41,020 bases of DNA from contig NZ_JAKUML010000020.1 in NCBI RefSeq assembly GCF_022601685.1, positions 1 through 41,020 on the forward strand, read 5' to 3'. This DNA comes from Acinetobacter sedimenti. GTDB lineage: Bacteria > Pseudomonadota > Gammaproteobacteria > Pseudomonadales > Moraxellaceae. The translations under genes were made by a program, and so were the position numbers. Positions 17,777 to 27,020 of the stretch are shown here, one piece after another (position 1 is the stretch's first letter; every line of letters starts with the position of its first letter). The notes under the pieces were generated by a model. That model was not told the origin of the DNA. It ran no database searches and was given only the letters and a program-made list of their open reading frames with translations.

Positions 17777-18544
17777 ATGCGTATTTTGTATCAATTTCCT
17801 TTGTCACTGTTTTGTGAGAAAGCACGTTGGTTGCTCGATCATAAAGAGTTGGATTATGTGGCAAAGAATTTGACACCAGGTTTACATCGCTTAACCACAC
17901 AACACCATACGCAAAGCAAGCATTTACCTGTACTTAAAGATGATAAAAAGTGGATCGCTGATTCGAGTAAAATTGCTGATTATTTAGATTGCTATTATCC
18001 TGAACATGCCTTGATTCGCAGTGAGCCTGAGCTACGAGAGCGGATTTTAGAAATTGATGCCTTAAGTCAGGTTTTCGGTATCCATGTAAGGCGTTGGTTA
18101 TTTTATTTTATTTTGCAATTTGAGCATAATTCGGCGATTGAAGTCATACTTGGTGAACGAGGCTGGCTTCGTGATCTCAAAGCATTGGCTCGCCCAACGA
18201 TAAAATTTGCCATTAATAGCTATCATCATATTACAGGCGATACCGCAGTTGAATCAAAGCGGAAAATTGATGCAATGGTTGAACAGTTTAATCAGATTCT
18301 TGTCGATAATGGCGGGAAATATATGGTGGCAGATCGACTTACACTTGCAGACATTGCGGTGTGTAGCATGATTGCGCCCTTGATGATGATTGAGGGCACG
18401 CCGTGGGAGCGTGAGCAACACAGTGAGATAGCGCCTGAAGTGATGGCATTTCAGCATTATTTACTTCAAATCCCACTTGGACAATATGTACAGCGTATTT
18501 ATGATCAGGAGCGCAATGCCAGAGTGGATTGGCGTGGTATTTAG
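17777..18544 (+). CDS. Glutathione S-transferase family protein
   Basis: This 255-residue protein has an N-terminal thioredoxin-fold domain (MRILYQFPLSLFCEKARWLL, then HLPVLKDDKKWIADSSKI with the glutathione-contacting D-S pair). Its all-helical C-terminal domain includes MVADRLTLADIAVCSMIAPL, the N-capping/hydrophobic-staple signature of GSTs. The motif SLFCEKAR has Ser and Cys at the usual catalytic area, as in beta/omega-like proteins. The ATG at 17777 has CGGAG 5 nt upstream; the GTG at 17771 is less likely. The substrate is unknown. It is followed 62 nt later by pdxB. Confidence 0.88.
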   Translation: MRILYQFPLSLFCEKARWLLDHKELDYVAKNLTPGLHRLTTQHHTQSKHLPVLKDDKKWIADSSKIADYLDCYYPEHALIRSEPELRERILEIDALSQVFGIHVRRWLFYFILQFEHNSAIEVILGERGWLRDLKALARPTIKFAINSYHHITGDTAVESKRKIDAMVEQFNQILVDNGGKYMVADRLTLADIAVCSMIAPLMMIEGTPWEREQHSEIAPEVMAFQHYLLQIPLGQYVQRIYDQERNARVDWRGI

Positions 18545-18606
18545 TCTATTGGTGAATATTTAGACTATTTCCGTGTTCTTTTGAAAATTGTTTTTGGATC
18601 AATGTT

Positions 18607-19695
18607 ATGAAAATTGTCGCAGATGAAAATCTAGCGTTTACCGATTATTTTTTTTCAGAGTTTGGAGAAATCCAAAATTTGGCAGGGCGCACCATTTCTA
18701 ACGATGATCTGAAAGACTGCGATGCGCTTCTAGTGCGTTCCGTGACTAAGGTCAACGCTGATCTCATCAAAAATACGCCTATAAAATTTGTCGGCAGTGC
18801 CACCATCGGTACAGATCATCTTGATATTCCGGCTTTAGAAAATAATCACATTCCATGGGCGAACGCCGCAGGCTGTAATGCCCAAGCTGTGGCGGAATAT
18901 GTAGTGACGGCATTGCTCACGCTTCGACCTGAGTTGATTGATGCAGGGCAGTCTTTTTGCTTGGGTGTGGTCGGTCTAGGGAATGTTGGGACACGACTGG
19001 TGGCTTTGGCGAAGTTTTTGAATTGGCGGGTGATTGGCTATGATCCGTTTGTACTTCATGATCAAGTGGAACAAGTTGAATTTCAAACTTTGCTCAATCA
19101 ATCCGATGCAATTTCGATCCATGTGCCTTTAACCAAAAAAACTGACGTGTCAGTAGAACATGCCACGCATCATTTGTTTAATGAAAGCACTTTCAGTCAA
19201 ATGAAATCCGATGCGATCTTGATCAATAGTGCACGTGGCTCGGTGGTTGAGGAAAAAGCATTACTTACTGATATTGAGAAGAATAAGCGTCAAGTGGTGC
19301 TTGATGTCTTTGAACATGAACCGCAAATTTTCGCAGAATTGTTAAATGCTTTGACACTGGCAACACCGCATATTGCAGGCTATAGCCTTGAGGGTAAGGC
19401 GAGAGGCACACAAATGATTTATCAGTCGTTTTGTCAAATTTTCGATAAATTAGCAGATAAAGATTTTGTACCATTACTTGATACTTGTGAACCACTTTTA
19501 GCGCCAAATGAAGAGGCTAATTTTAAAACACAACTTATGCAAAATCTCACAACAATTTATGATATTAGCCGTGATGATCAAGCCTTACGTGCATGTTTAA
19601 AAGATGGTGCAATTCAGCAGAAAGCTTTTGATGATCTCAGAAAAAATTATCCGCTACGCCGTGAATGGTCTGCCTTTGGCGCAGAGTTTATATAA
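18607..19695 (+). CDS. pdxB: Erythronate-4-phosphate dehydrogenase
   Basis: This 362-residue enzyme oxidises 4-phosphoerythronate, the second step of DXP-dependent pyridoxal-phosphate synthesis. It starts MKIVADENLAF. The NAD-binding motif is GVVGLGNVGTRL, and the D-isomer dehydrogenase residues appear as INSARGSVVEE (Arg), DVFEHEP (Glu) and TPHIAGYS (His). The C-terminal PdxB dimerisation domain is present. It overlaps no gene and is followed after 26 nt by epmA, so the two probably share a transcript. Confidence 0.96.
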   Translation: MKIVADENLAFTDYFFSEFGEIQNLAGRTISNDDLKDCDALLVRSVTKVNADLIKNTPIKFVGSATIGTDHLDIPALENNHIPWANAAGCNAQAVAEYVVTALLTLRPELIDAGQSFCLGVVGLGNVGTRLVALAKFLNWRVIGYDPFVLHDQVEQVEFQTLLNQSDAISIHVPLTKKTDVSVEHATHHLFNESTFSQMKSDAILINSARGSVVEEKALLTDIEKNKRQVVLDVFEHEPQIFAELLNALTLATPHIAGYSLEGKARGTQMIYQSFCQIFDKLADKDFVPLLDTCEPLLAPNEEANFKTQLMQNLTTIYDISRDDQALRACLKDGAIQQKAFDDLRKNYPLRREWSAFGAEFI

Positions 19696-19721
19696 ACAAT
19701 CATGCTTTTGAGAATGACAAA

Positions 19722-20699
19722 TTGACTGAAACAACTTTTAAAATGACCTGCGATCTGGAAGCGTTACAAGCACGTGCCGAGCTATATCAACGAATTCGCT
19801 CATTTTTTGCTGAGCGTAATGTGCTTGAAGTTGAAACGCCATTATTATCCCAAGCAGGGACGACTGATGTACATCTCGCATCAGTGCAAGCCTTACGTCA
19901 TGTCAATGGGACAAAAGCAACGCATTATCTGCATACCTCGCCAGAGTTCGCCATGAAGCGTTTGCTTGCCAGTGGTAGTGGGGCGATTTATCAAATTTGC
20001 AAAGTGTTTCGTGATGATGAACATGGTCGAAAGCACAATAGCGAATTTACCATGTTGGAGTGGTATCGTCCTGATTTTGATCTGAAAGATTTGATGTATG
20101 AAACCACGGATTTATTAAATATTTGTCTGCAAGATCGTTTCGATGAAGTACGTCCGATGTTGATCAGCTATAAGCATGCTTTCCTAGATCGTTTGGACAT
20201 CAATCCGTTGCAAGCCAGTTGTGAGGAGTTAAAACAATGCGCAAAGCGAGTTGGTTTAGATGTACGACTTGGCGATGATCGTTTAGCCTATATGGATTTG
20301 CTGTTTTCGCATATGGTGGAGCCAAGTTTAGGCTTTGATACACCTGTTTTTCTCACTGATTTTCCACCTGAGATGGCATCACTTGCCAAGATCAGAACTG
20401 ATGACGATGGCGAGCAAGTCGCTGCACGTTTTGAGGTGTATATCGAGGGTTTGGAACTTGCTAATGGCTACGATGAGCTCAGTGATGCCAATGCACTTCG
20501 TCAGCGTTTTGAAGCAGATAATCAAGCTCGGCTTGCACAAGGTTTAGAAGCGATGCCAATTGATGATCGACTACTTGCTGCACTGGATTTTATGCCAGCC
20601 TGTTCAGGGATTGCACTCGGTATTGACCGTTTACTGATGATTGCGATGCAACGAATGCGACTAGAGCAGTTGATTAGCTTTCCTGCGCATTTGGCTTAG
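19722..20699 (+). CDS. epmA: EF-P beta-lysine ligase EpmA (PoxA/GenX)
   Basis: This class II lysyl-tRNA-synthetase-like enzyme attaches (R)-beta-lysine to elongation factor P. Motifs include VLEVETPLLSQAGTTDVHL, HTSPEFAMKRLLASG, EFTMLEWYRPDFDL and the C-terminal GIALGIDRLLM (motif 3). No anticodon-binding domain is present, as expected. I chose the TTG at 19722. It gives 325 residues, the length of E. coli EpmA as I recall it, and an N-terminus (MTETTFK) resembling the E. coli start MSETAS, with GAGA 8 nt upstream. The first in-frame ATG is at 19743 and would remove seven residues. The EF-P target and EpmB are outside the window. Confidence 0.93.
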   Translation: MTETTFKMTCDLEALQARAELYQRIRSFFAERNVLEVETPLLSQAGTTDVHLASVQALRHVNGTKATHYLHTSPEFAMKRLLASGSGAIYQICKVFRDDEHGRKHNSEFTMLEWYRPDFDLKDLMYETTDLLNICLQDRFDEVRPMLISYKHAFLDRLDINPLQASCEELKQCAKRVGLDVRLGDDRLAYMDLLFSHMVEPSLGFDTPVFLTDFPPEMASLAKIRTDDDGEQVAARFEVYIEGLELANGYDELSDANALRQRFEADNQARLAQGLEAMPIDDRLLAALDFMPACSGIALGIDRLLMIAMQRMRLEQLISFPAHLA

Positions 20700-20720
20700 C
20701 TTAGCGTTAAAATTAGATGT

Positions 20721-20748
20721 AAAAAATGGCGAACAATTGTCGCCATTT
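20721..20748. terminator. Terminator between epmA and the thioesterase
   Basis: AAATGGCGA (20724-20732) and TCGCCATTT (20740-20748) form a 9-bp stem with a 7-nt loop. On the minus strand it is followed by six T, fitting termination of the thioesterase gene; on the plus strand it can also end epmA. Confidence 0.82.
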
Positions 20749-20767
20749 CTATCAAAATAATAGGAAA

Positions 20768-21268
20768 TCAATACACATAAGATGCTGTACCTGTGGCAAT
20801 GTGTATGCCTTGATCATTATGCAAATCCATACGCATCAGACAGCTTTTACGACCGAGGCGCACCACTTGTGCTTTGGCAATAAAGTACTTTCCACGACCC
20901 GGTGCAAGATAATCTACACGCAAGTCCAAAGTAGCCAATTTTCCAACTTTCTTAGTCGTTTCTTCAAAAGTTTCAGGAGTGCTACGACGGTATAATTCGC
21001 TCATTGCAACTACTCCGCCCATACTATCGAGAATGGTTGCAGACACGCCACCATGCAAAATTTGGAATTTCACATTACCAATTAAGTGCGCCGCCATCTC
21101 AACATAACCTTCAATTTGCCCATCAACGACACGCATCTTGAGATTGTTGTGGGTATAAAACGGTGAGCTGTTAAAAGCTATACAGAGTTGCTCTAAGATC
21201 ATATTAATATCACTCTGATTTTCAGCAGTGATATGACCAGTCCATTGTTGTTGTTGATCATTAAGCAT
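20768..21268 (-). CDS. PaaI/YbgC-like hotdog-fold thioesterase
   Basis: This 166-residue protein has the hotdog thioesterase signature NVKFQILHGGVSATILDSMGG (shown in part, HGGVSATILDSMGG), with LDLRVDYLAPGRGKYFIAKA as the long beta strands. The HGG and D residues match the PaaI-type active site that hydrolyses acyl-CoA thioesters. I chose the ATG at 21268, which has GTGAG 7 nt upstream; an in-frame TTG at 21328 would add 20 residues but overlaps the inverted repeat. It is divergent from hemB. The substrate cannot be told from sequence. Confidence 0.85.
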   Translation of the reverse strand: MLNDQQQQWTGHITAENQSDINMILEQLCIAFNSSPFYTHNNLKMRVVDGQIEGYVEMAAHLIGNVKFQILHGGVSATILDSMGGVVAMSELYRRSTPETFEETTKKVGKLATLDLRVDYLAPGRGKYFIAKAQVVRLGRKSCLMRMDLHNDQGIHIATGTASYVY

Positions 21269-21284
21269 ACTTAAACTCACATAA

Positions 21285-22373
<1,089 letters not shown>

Positions 22374-22449
22374 AAATAGAAATCAATAATTTAGTCAACA
22401 CCGCTCACCTAGTTCATCGTTAATCAGCAAAATTTTGGGTACTCAAAAC

Positions 22450-24648
22450 ATGGAAATCAAAGTCAATTATCTCGACAATCTTCGCCAAGAAGCCAAGTTC
22501 GATGATTTTAGTGTGATTGCAGATCAACCGATCCGCTACAAAGGCGATGGCTCTGCGCCAGGACCTTTTGACTATTTCCTTGCATCTTCAGCACTTTGCG
22601 CAGCTTATTTTGTCAAAGTCTATTGTGCGGCTCGTGATATTCCAACGGATAATATTCGCTTGTCACAAAACAATATCGTCGATCCTGAAAATCGCTACAA
22701 ACAAATTTTTAAAATCCAAGTTGAACTGCCAGCAGATATTTCCGACAAAGATCGTCAAGGAATTTTACGTTCGATTGACCGTTGTACGGTGAAAAAAGTC
22801 ATTCAGACTGGACCTGAATTTATTATTGAAGAAGTGGAAAGCATTGATGCCGATGCACAGGCATTATTAATGCCGAGCCTGACTTCGGACAGTCAAACTT
22901 TTATTGAAGGCAAAGACCTACCGCTTGAGCAAACCATTGCCAATATGTCGAGTATTTTGGCGAATTTGGGCATGAAGATCGAGATTGCTTCATGGCGTAA
23001 TATCGTGCCGAATGTTTGGTCATTGCATATTCGGGATGCGCAGTCGCCGATGTGCTTTACCAATGGTAAAGGTGCGACTAAGGAAAGTGCGCTCGCATCG
23101 GCTTTGGGCGAATTTATTGAACGACTCAATTGTAATTTCTTTTACAACGATCAGTTTTGGGGTGAAGAGATTGCCAACGCTGAATTCGTGCATTATCCCG
23201 ATGAAAAATGGTTTCAACCAAGTAAAGATGATGCTTTGCCACCTGAGATTCTCGATGAATATTGCCTAGAAATTTATGATCCTGACAATGAACTTCGTGG
23301 TTCACATCTATTCGATACCAACTCAGGCAATATGGCACGTGGCATTTGTTCCTTACCATTTGTACGCAAGTCTGATGGTGAAACGGTGTATTTCCCATCC
23401 AATTTGATTGAAAACTTATATCTCAGTAATGGCATGAGTGCGGGCAATACCTTAGCCGAAGCACAAGTGCAGTGTCTTTCAGAGATTTTTGAGCGTGCAG
23501 TCAAACGTGAAATAATCGAGAATGAAATCACCTTACCTGATGTGCCACAAGATGTTTTAGACAAGTATCCAAGTATTGTTGCCGGAATCAAAGGGTTAGA
23601 GGAGCAGGGCTTTCCTGTCTTAGTCAAAGATGCGTCGCTCGGCGGTCAGTTCCCTGTGATGTGTGTGACTTTGATGAATCCACGTACTGGTGGCGTGTTT
23701 GCTTCTTTTGGTGCGCATCCAAAGCTCGAAGTTGCATTAGAGCGTAGTCTGACCGAGCTGTTACAAGGACGGAGTTTTGAAGGTTTGAATGATTTACCTC
23801 GCCCGACCTTCAGTACAAATGCAGTGACTGAGCCGAATAATTTTGTTGAGCATTTTATTGATTCGAGCGGTGTGGTGTCGTGGCGATTCTTTAGTGCAAA
23901 GTCTGATTATGTTTTTGTTGAATGGGATTTTACCGCCAATGGGACGCACAGCAATGTGCAAGAAGCGGAAACGCTATTTGCAATTCTCGAAGACATGGGC
24001 AAAGAGTCGTATATGGCAGTCTATGAGCATCTTGGCGCAACGGCTTGTCGTATCATCGTGCCTGATTATTCCGAAGTGTATTTGGTCGAAGATTTGATTT
24101 GGGACAATACCAATAAAGCCTTGGCTTTCCGTGAAGATATTCTCAATCTGCATCGCCTAGATGATGAGCAATTGCAAGCATTGGTTGAACGCTTAGAAGA
24201 CGTGGAAGTTGATGATTATACTGATATTACCACGCTAATCGGCATTGAATTTGATGACAATACCGTGTGGGGACAGCTCACCATTCTTGAGTTAAAGCTA
24301 TTGATTTATCTTGCATTGGAAGAATTTGAAGAAGCTAAAGAATTGGTGGAAACCTTCTTGCAATACAATACCAATACGGTCGAGCGTGGTTTATTCTATC
24401 AATGTATGGATGTGGTGCTCGAAGTGATGCTCGGTGATGAGATGGACATCGCCGATTTTGAACTGAATTTCCGCCGTATGTTTGGTGATGAACGCATGGA
24501 TGCAGTCTTAGGTTCAGTCAATGGCACAGTGAAATTTTACGGATTGACCGAAACCAATATGCAACTTGAGGGCTTAGATCGTCATTTGCGCTTGATCGAC
24601 AGCTATAAAAAGTTGCATCAGGCGAGGGCAAAATACGTTAAAAATTAA
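22450..24648 (+). CDS. OsmC domain / YcaO domain fusion protein
   Basis: This 732-residue protein has two parts. Residues 1-135 resemble OsmC/Ohr proteins (FDDFSVIADQP, GDGSAPGPFDYFLASSALCAAYFV and a conserved RCTVKKV Cys), which reduce organic hydroperoxides. From about 150 to the end it is a YcaO protein like E. coli YcaO (about 586 residues), with the ATP-binding segments ESALASALGEFIERLNC, AEAQVQCLSEIFERAVKRE and LERSLTELLQGR. YcaO enzymes activate amide backbones with ATP; E. coli YcaO has been linked to ribosomal protein S12 methylthiolation by RimO. The first in-frame ATG is at 22450; no strong ribosome binding site is visible. No RiPP precursor peptide is evident nearby, so a housekeeping role is likelier. 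Confidence 0.93.
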   Translation: MEIKVNYLDNLRQEAKFDDFSVIADQPIRYKGDGSAPGPFDYFLASSALCAAYFVKVYCAARDIPTDNIRLSQNNIVDPENRYKQIFKIQVELPADISDKDRQGILRSIDRCTVKKVIQTGPEFIIEEVESIDADAQALLMPSLTSDSQTFIEGKDLPLEQTIANMSSILANLGMKIEIASWRNIVPNVWSLHIRDAQSPMCFTNGKGATKESALASALGEFIERLNCNFFYNDQFWGEEIANAEFVHYPDEKWFQPSKDDALPPEILDEYCLEIYDPDNELRGSHLFDTNSGNMARGICSLPFVRKSDGETVYFPSNLIENLYLSNGMSAGNTLAEAQVQCLSEIFERAVKREIIENEITLPDVPQDVLDKYPSIVAGIKGLEEQGFPVLVKDASLGGQFPVMCVTLMNPRTGGVFASFGAHPKLEVALERSLTELLQGRSFEGLNDLPRPTFSTNAVTEPNNFVEHFIDSSGVVSWRFFSAKSDYVFVEWDFTANGTHSNVQEAETLFAILEDMGKESYMAVYEHLGATACRIIVPDYSEVYLVEDLIWDNTNKALAFREDILNLHRLDDEQLQALVERLEDVEVDDYTDITTLIGIEFDDNTVWGQLTILELKLLIYLALEEFEEAKELVETFLQYNTNTVERGLFYQCMDVVLEVMLGDEMDIADFELNFRRMFGDERMDAVLGSVNGTVKFYGLTETNMQLEGLDRHLRLIDSYKKLHQARAKYVKN

Positions 24649-24703
24649 TCATTTTTAATCACCAAAATCTATTAAAACGATGAGTCACAATGCATTTATA
24701 TAT

Positions 24704-25234
24704 TTAGTTTTTAAATGAGGCAATATACAAACCATCGATGGTTTCAAGCACTGTAATGAATAAGTTTATCTCTTTAACTGTACCTTGAGTTGAACCAAAC
24801 TCAATAAAATCACCAGATTTAAACGGTCGAAGTATCAATAGCATGATTCCAGCCGCGATGTTGCTAAGCGTATCCTTAAGCGCAAGACCAACTGCTAGCC
24901 CTGCGGCACCAACTAGAGCGATAAGACTCGCGGTATTTACCCCAATGATGTCTAAAATAAATACACCACCAATGACATAAACCGCGTAACTGGCTACGGT
25001 TGAAAATATTGGTATCAGGGTCGCGTCAACTTTATTCAACTTAGAGTTAGTGTCTTGAATCGCTTTGCACACTGCTTTTGCAATAAGTGAGCTTGCCACC
25101 CAAATAACAATAGCCAAGATTAAATTATAACCAAGCGCTGCTATTGCCTCTGAATGATTTTGCCAAAATTGAATAAGTGAATCTTTTTTACTTCTCTCTT
25201 TCATTGTGCGCATGTGAGTTGAGTCCACATGCAT
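24704..25234 (-). pseudogene. MscS-family mechanosensitive channel, C-terminally truncated
   Basis: The 176-residue product has three hydrophobic segments and the MscS pore helix and beta entrance, AAGLAVGLALKDTLSNIAAG followed by LRPFKSGDFIEFG and QGTVKEINLF. It stops shortly after VLETIDGLYIA, where MscS homologues continue for about 90-110 residues through the cytoplasmic cage. The last residues, SFKN, do not look like the family, so a recombination breakpoint near 24715 is likely. It may not form a normal channel. It lies 24 nt downstream of the antiporter gene and would be co-transcribed with it. None of the candidate starts has a clear ribosome binding site. Confidence 0.75.
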
Positions 25235-25258
25235 ATTTAATACTTTTTGATGTCGTGA

Positions 25259-26227
25259 TTAAATCACAGAAGAAACTAGCCAAGTGTTGTAAGCAAAAAA
25301 TGCGATTAGCAGACCTGCGCCTTCCAATCTGTTAATCCGTCCAGCGCCACGAAATCCATAGGCCATAAATAGCAAGGCGATTGTCAAACCCATCATAACT
25401 AACCAGTCGCGAGACATAACCTCGGAAGACATACCTGTAATTGGCGATATAACGCCCGCGATACCAACGACAGCGAGTAAGTTAAACATGTTAGAACCCA
25501 CCACATTTCCAATAGCTATATCATGTTCACCTTTTCTAACTGCAATAATGGATGCTGCTAATTCAGGGAGTGACGTGCCCAAAGCAACAATCGTTAAGCC
25601 GATAATTAAATCACTAACACCCAGCGCCTCTGCGATACTCACTGCTCCCCAAACGAGTAATCGTGAACTCACTATCAGAAGAATCAAGCCAATAACCAGC
25701 CAAAAAATAGCTTTTTTGATAGGCATCTCGTGCTCAACCAGTTCTTGATCCATTTCACTTTCTAATTTATCCCCTTTACCTCTCATAGCAGAGTAAATAC
25801 TCCAGCCAATTAAGGTAAAGAACCCTACCAGAAGAAGAACAGACTCAAAACGTGTTAGCGAGCCATCCCAAAGGAAATAACCGAGCGCAGAACTAATAAG
25901 CAATAATATAGGGATCTCTTTTCTGACTATTTTTGATTGCACCAATATTGGAGTAATAATGGCTGTTAACCCTAGAATTAAACCTGTATTGACGATATTC
26001 GAGCCGAGCGCATTACCGAGGGCTAAATCTGGATTGCCATGAATGGCCGCCATTGCAGAAACAACCATTTCAGGTGCAGACGTACCGAAACCAACAATGA
26101 CCATTCCAATTAGCAATGACGGCATGCCAGCATGTTTAGCAGTAGCAGCAGCACCTTCAACGAAACGGTCAGCACTCCAAACCAATAGAATGAAACCACC
26201 TAAAATGGCTAAAAAAGAAACTAACAT
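25259..26227 (-). CDS. Calcium/sodium antiporter (CaCA family, YrbG-like)
   Basis: This 322-residue membrane protein has about ten hydrophobic segments and the two alpha repeats of cation/Ca exchangers: IGMVIVGFGTSAPEMVVSA with ALGNALGSNIVN in the first half, and IGLTIVALGTSLPELAASI with AIGNVVGSNMFN in the second. The conserved acidic residues (Glu in SAPEM and SLPEL) that bind the cation are present. The upstream manganese riboswitch suggests that this copy exports Mn or is induced by Mn; that is an inference. The start codon overlaps the stop of a 51-codon leader ORF (TAATG), and GGGAG lies 9 nt upstream inside that ORF. Confidence 0.93.
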   Translation of the reverse strand: MLVSFLAILGGFILLVWSADRFVEGAAATAKHAGMPSLLIGMVIVGFGTSAPEMVVSAMAAIHGNPDLALGNALGSNIVNTGLILGLTAIITPILVQSKIVRKEIPILLLISSALGYFLWDGSLTRFESVLLLVGFFTLIGWSIYSAMRGKGDKLESEMDQELVEHEMPIKKAIFWLVIGLILLIVSSRLLVWGAVSIAEALGVSDLIIGLTIVALGTSLPELAASIIAVRKGEHDIAIGNVVGSNMFNLLAVVGIAGVISPITGMSSEVMSRDWLVMMGLTIALLFMAYGFRGAGRINRLEGAGLLIAFFAYNTWLVSSVI

Positions 26228-26382
26228 TAGACGACACTCCCATTTGTAAAATGGTTTTTGTTATCAAAGGAGATGCAGTTTGGAAGTTGTTTAATGGCTT
26301 TACTGAATGAAAATTTACGAGTATTTCCAGTGGCATAAGACGCCAATCGATTGATCGTAATAACGATGATTAGCTGTGACAT
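26227..26382 (-). CDS. 51-residue leader ORF between riboswitch and antiporter
   Basis: This small ORF starts MSQLIIVITINRLASYATG and ends with TAA overlapping the antiporter ATG by one base. Its Shine-Dalgarno AAGGA (CCCCAAGGAAATACTCATG) lies partly in the 3' strand of the riboswitch P1 helix, 8 nt before the ATG. Opening or closing of P1 could thus control its translation, and through the overlap that of the antiporter. The first ten residues are hydrophobic, and the rest is polar and basic with one Cys. I know no family for it. Its main role may be translational coupling rather than a protein function. Confidence 0.6.
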   Translation of the reverse strand: MSQLIIVITINRLASYATGNTRKFSFSKAIKQLPNCISFDNKNHFTNGSVV

Positions 26383-26390
26383 GAGTATTT

Positions 26391-26550
26391 CCTTGGGGTG
26401 GTTTAGACAAAGTCAAACGAGACTCTCCACCCCGAGAGCGCCATTTGCCTTAAGTCTTGTCAATCCAAGTATGGACATAACCGCCACGAACTGCTGTTCG
26501 GAGACTGTTGACGGTTATCACAGTAAAAACTAAGAGACTACTCCCCAAGG
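26391..26550 (-). ncRNA. yybP-ykoY manganese riboswitch
   Basis: On the minus strand a closing helix P1 of eight perfect pairs joins CCTTGGGG (26550-26543) with CCCCAAGG (26398-26391). The 5' side continues GGGGAGTAGTC, the class signature GGGGAGUAGYC. The interior carries GTCAACA and AAGGCAAATGG segments and a further hairpin with CTCTC/GAGAG arms (GCTCTC and GAGAGT). The 3' side reads AAACCACCCCAAGG. These fit yybP-ykoY aptamers, which sense Mn2+ and control exporters. The element starts a few nt after a good promoter and ends at the leader-ORF ribosome binding site, so control of translation is likely. Confidence 0.85.
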
Positions 26551-26560
26551 TCAGAACTGA

Positions 26561-26589
26561 ATGATATAACCATTTATAGCCATTTACAA
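26561..26589 (-). promoter_or_regulatory. Promoter of riboswitch-antiporter transcript
   Basis: On the minus strand TTGTAA (26589-26584) and TATCAT (26566-26561) are 17 nt apart. The expected transcript start, near 26554, is only a few bases before riboswitch P1. Confidence 0.6.
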
Positions 26590-26590
26590 C

Positions 26591-26842
26591 TTAGTAATAA
26601 GCGTTCACTCTGCGACGCAGAATGTTGAGCTTATCGACATGGCGTCGAACATCACTGAAGAATTCTTCTTTCTCTATGGCCAGCGCTAACTCCCATTCTT
26701 TAGCTAGACCTTGGCAGTCCAAAAATGAGTATCTCAGCTTCGTCTTTGAAATACGCAGTCCCTTGCTAAAGACCACGCGCTTGCCTCGTTGACCGTGAAA
26801 GTAGGGTGTGGTCGTAGAGATGTTATTTAACATAATATACAT
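26591..26842 (-). CDS. Small hypothetical protein adjoining the dif-like site
   Basis: The ORF encodes up to 83 residues and is rich in Arg, Lys and Glu (for example GKRVVFSKGLRISKTKLRY and DVRRHVDKLNILRRRVNAYY). No family is recognised. Its first ATG lies inside the XerC/XerD site, and a second, at 26833, lies in the XerD arm; neither has a ribosome binding site. Its stop is next to the -35 of the riboswitch promoter. It could be the 3' end of a gene cut by Xer recombination at the site, or not a gene at all. Confidence 0.4.
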   Translation of the reverse strand: MYIMLNNISTTTPYFHGQRGKRVVFSKGLRISKTKLRYSFLDCQGLAKEWELALAIEKEEFFSDVRRHVDKLNILRRRVNAYY

Positions 26843-26852
26843 TATGCGAAAT
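26825..26852. other. XerC/XerD recombination site (dif or pdif)
   Basis: The 28-bp site has an 11-bp XerD-type arm ATTTAACATAA (26825-26835), a 6-bp spacer TATACA (26836-26841) and an 11-bp XerC-type arm TTATGCGAAAT (26842-26852). The arms match Acinetobacter dif/pdif sites as I know them. It is either the chromosomal dif, where chromosome dimers are resolved, or a pdif bordering a mobile dif module. I found no second copy in the window. Confidence 0.8.
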
Positions 26853-27020
26853 TCTGCATTTTAATTTTGTTGTGCTAGGTAGATACATAAATTGCTATTT
26901 TATACGCTGTGTGCGATTCTGTGAGCATCTACATGCATGTTTTAAGCGGATGGCGTTTTTACTGCATGATTTAAGCCTCATTATGATGATTTTAGATCGC
27001 CAATATCTCTACACGTCACT

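Noticed and set aside
22450..24648. YcaO-directed RiPP (azoline peptide) cluster
   Set aside because: No precursor peptide, dehydrogenase, E1-like partner or transporter gene is nearby; the protein looks like the housekeeping E. coli-type YcaO.
26825..26852. Transposon inverted repeat instead of a Xer site
   Set aside because: The 11-6-11 layout with the expected XerC and XerD arms fits dif far better, and no transposase gene is nearby.
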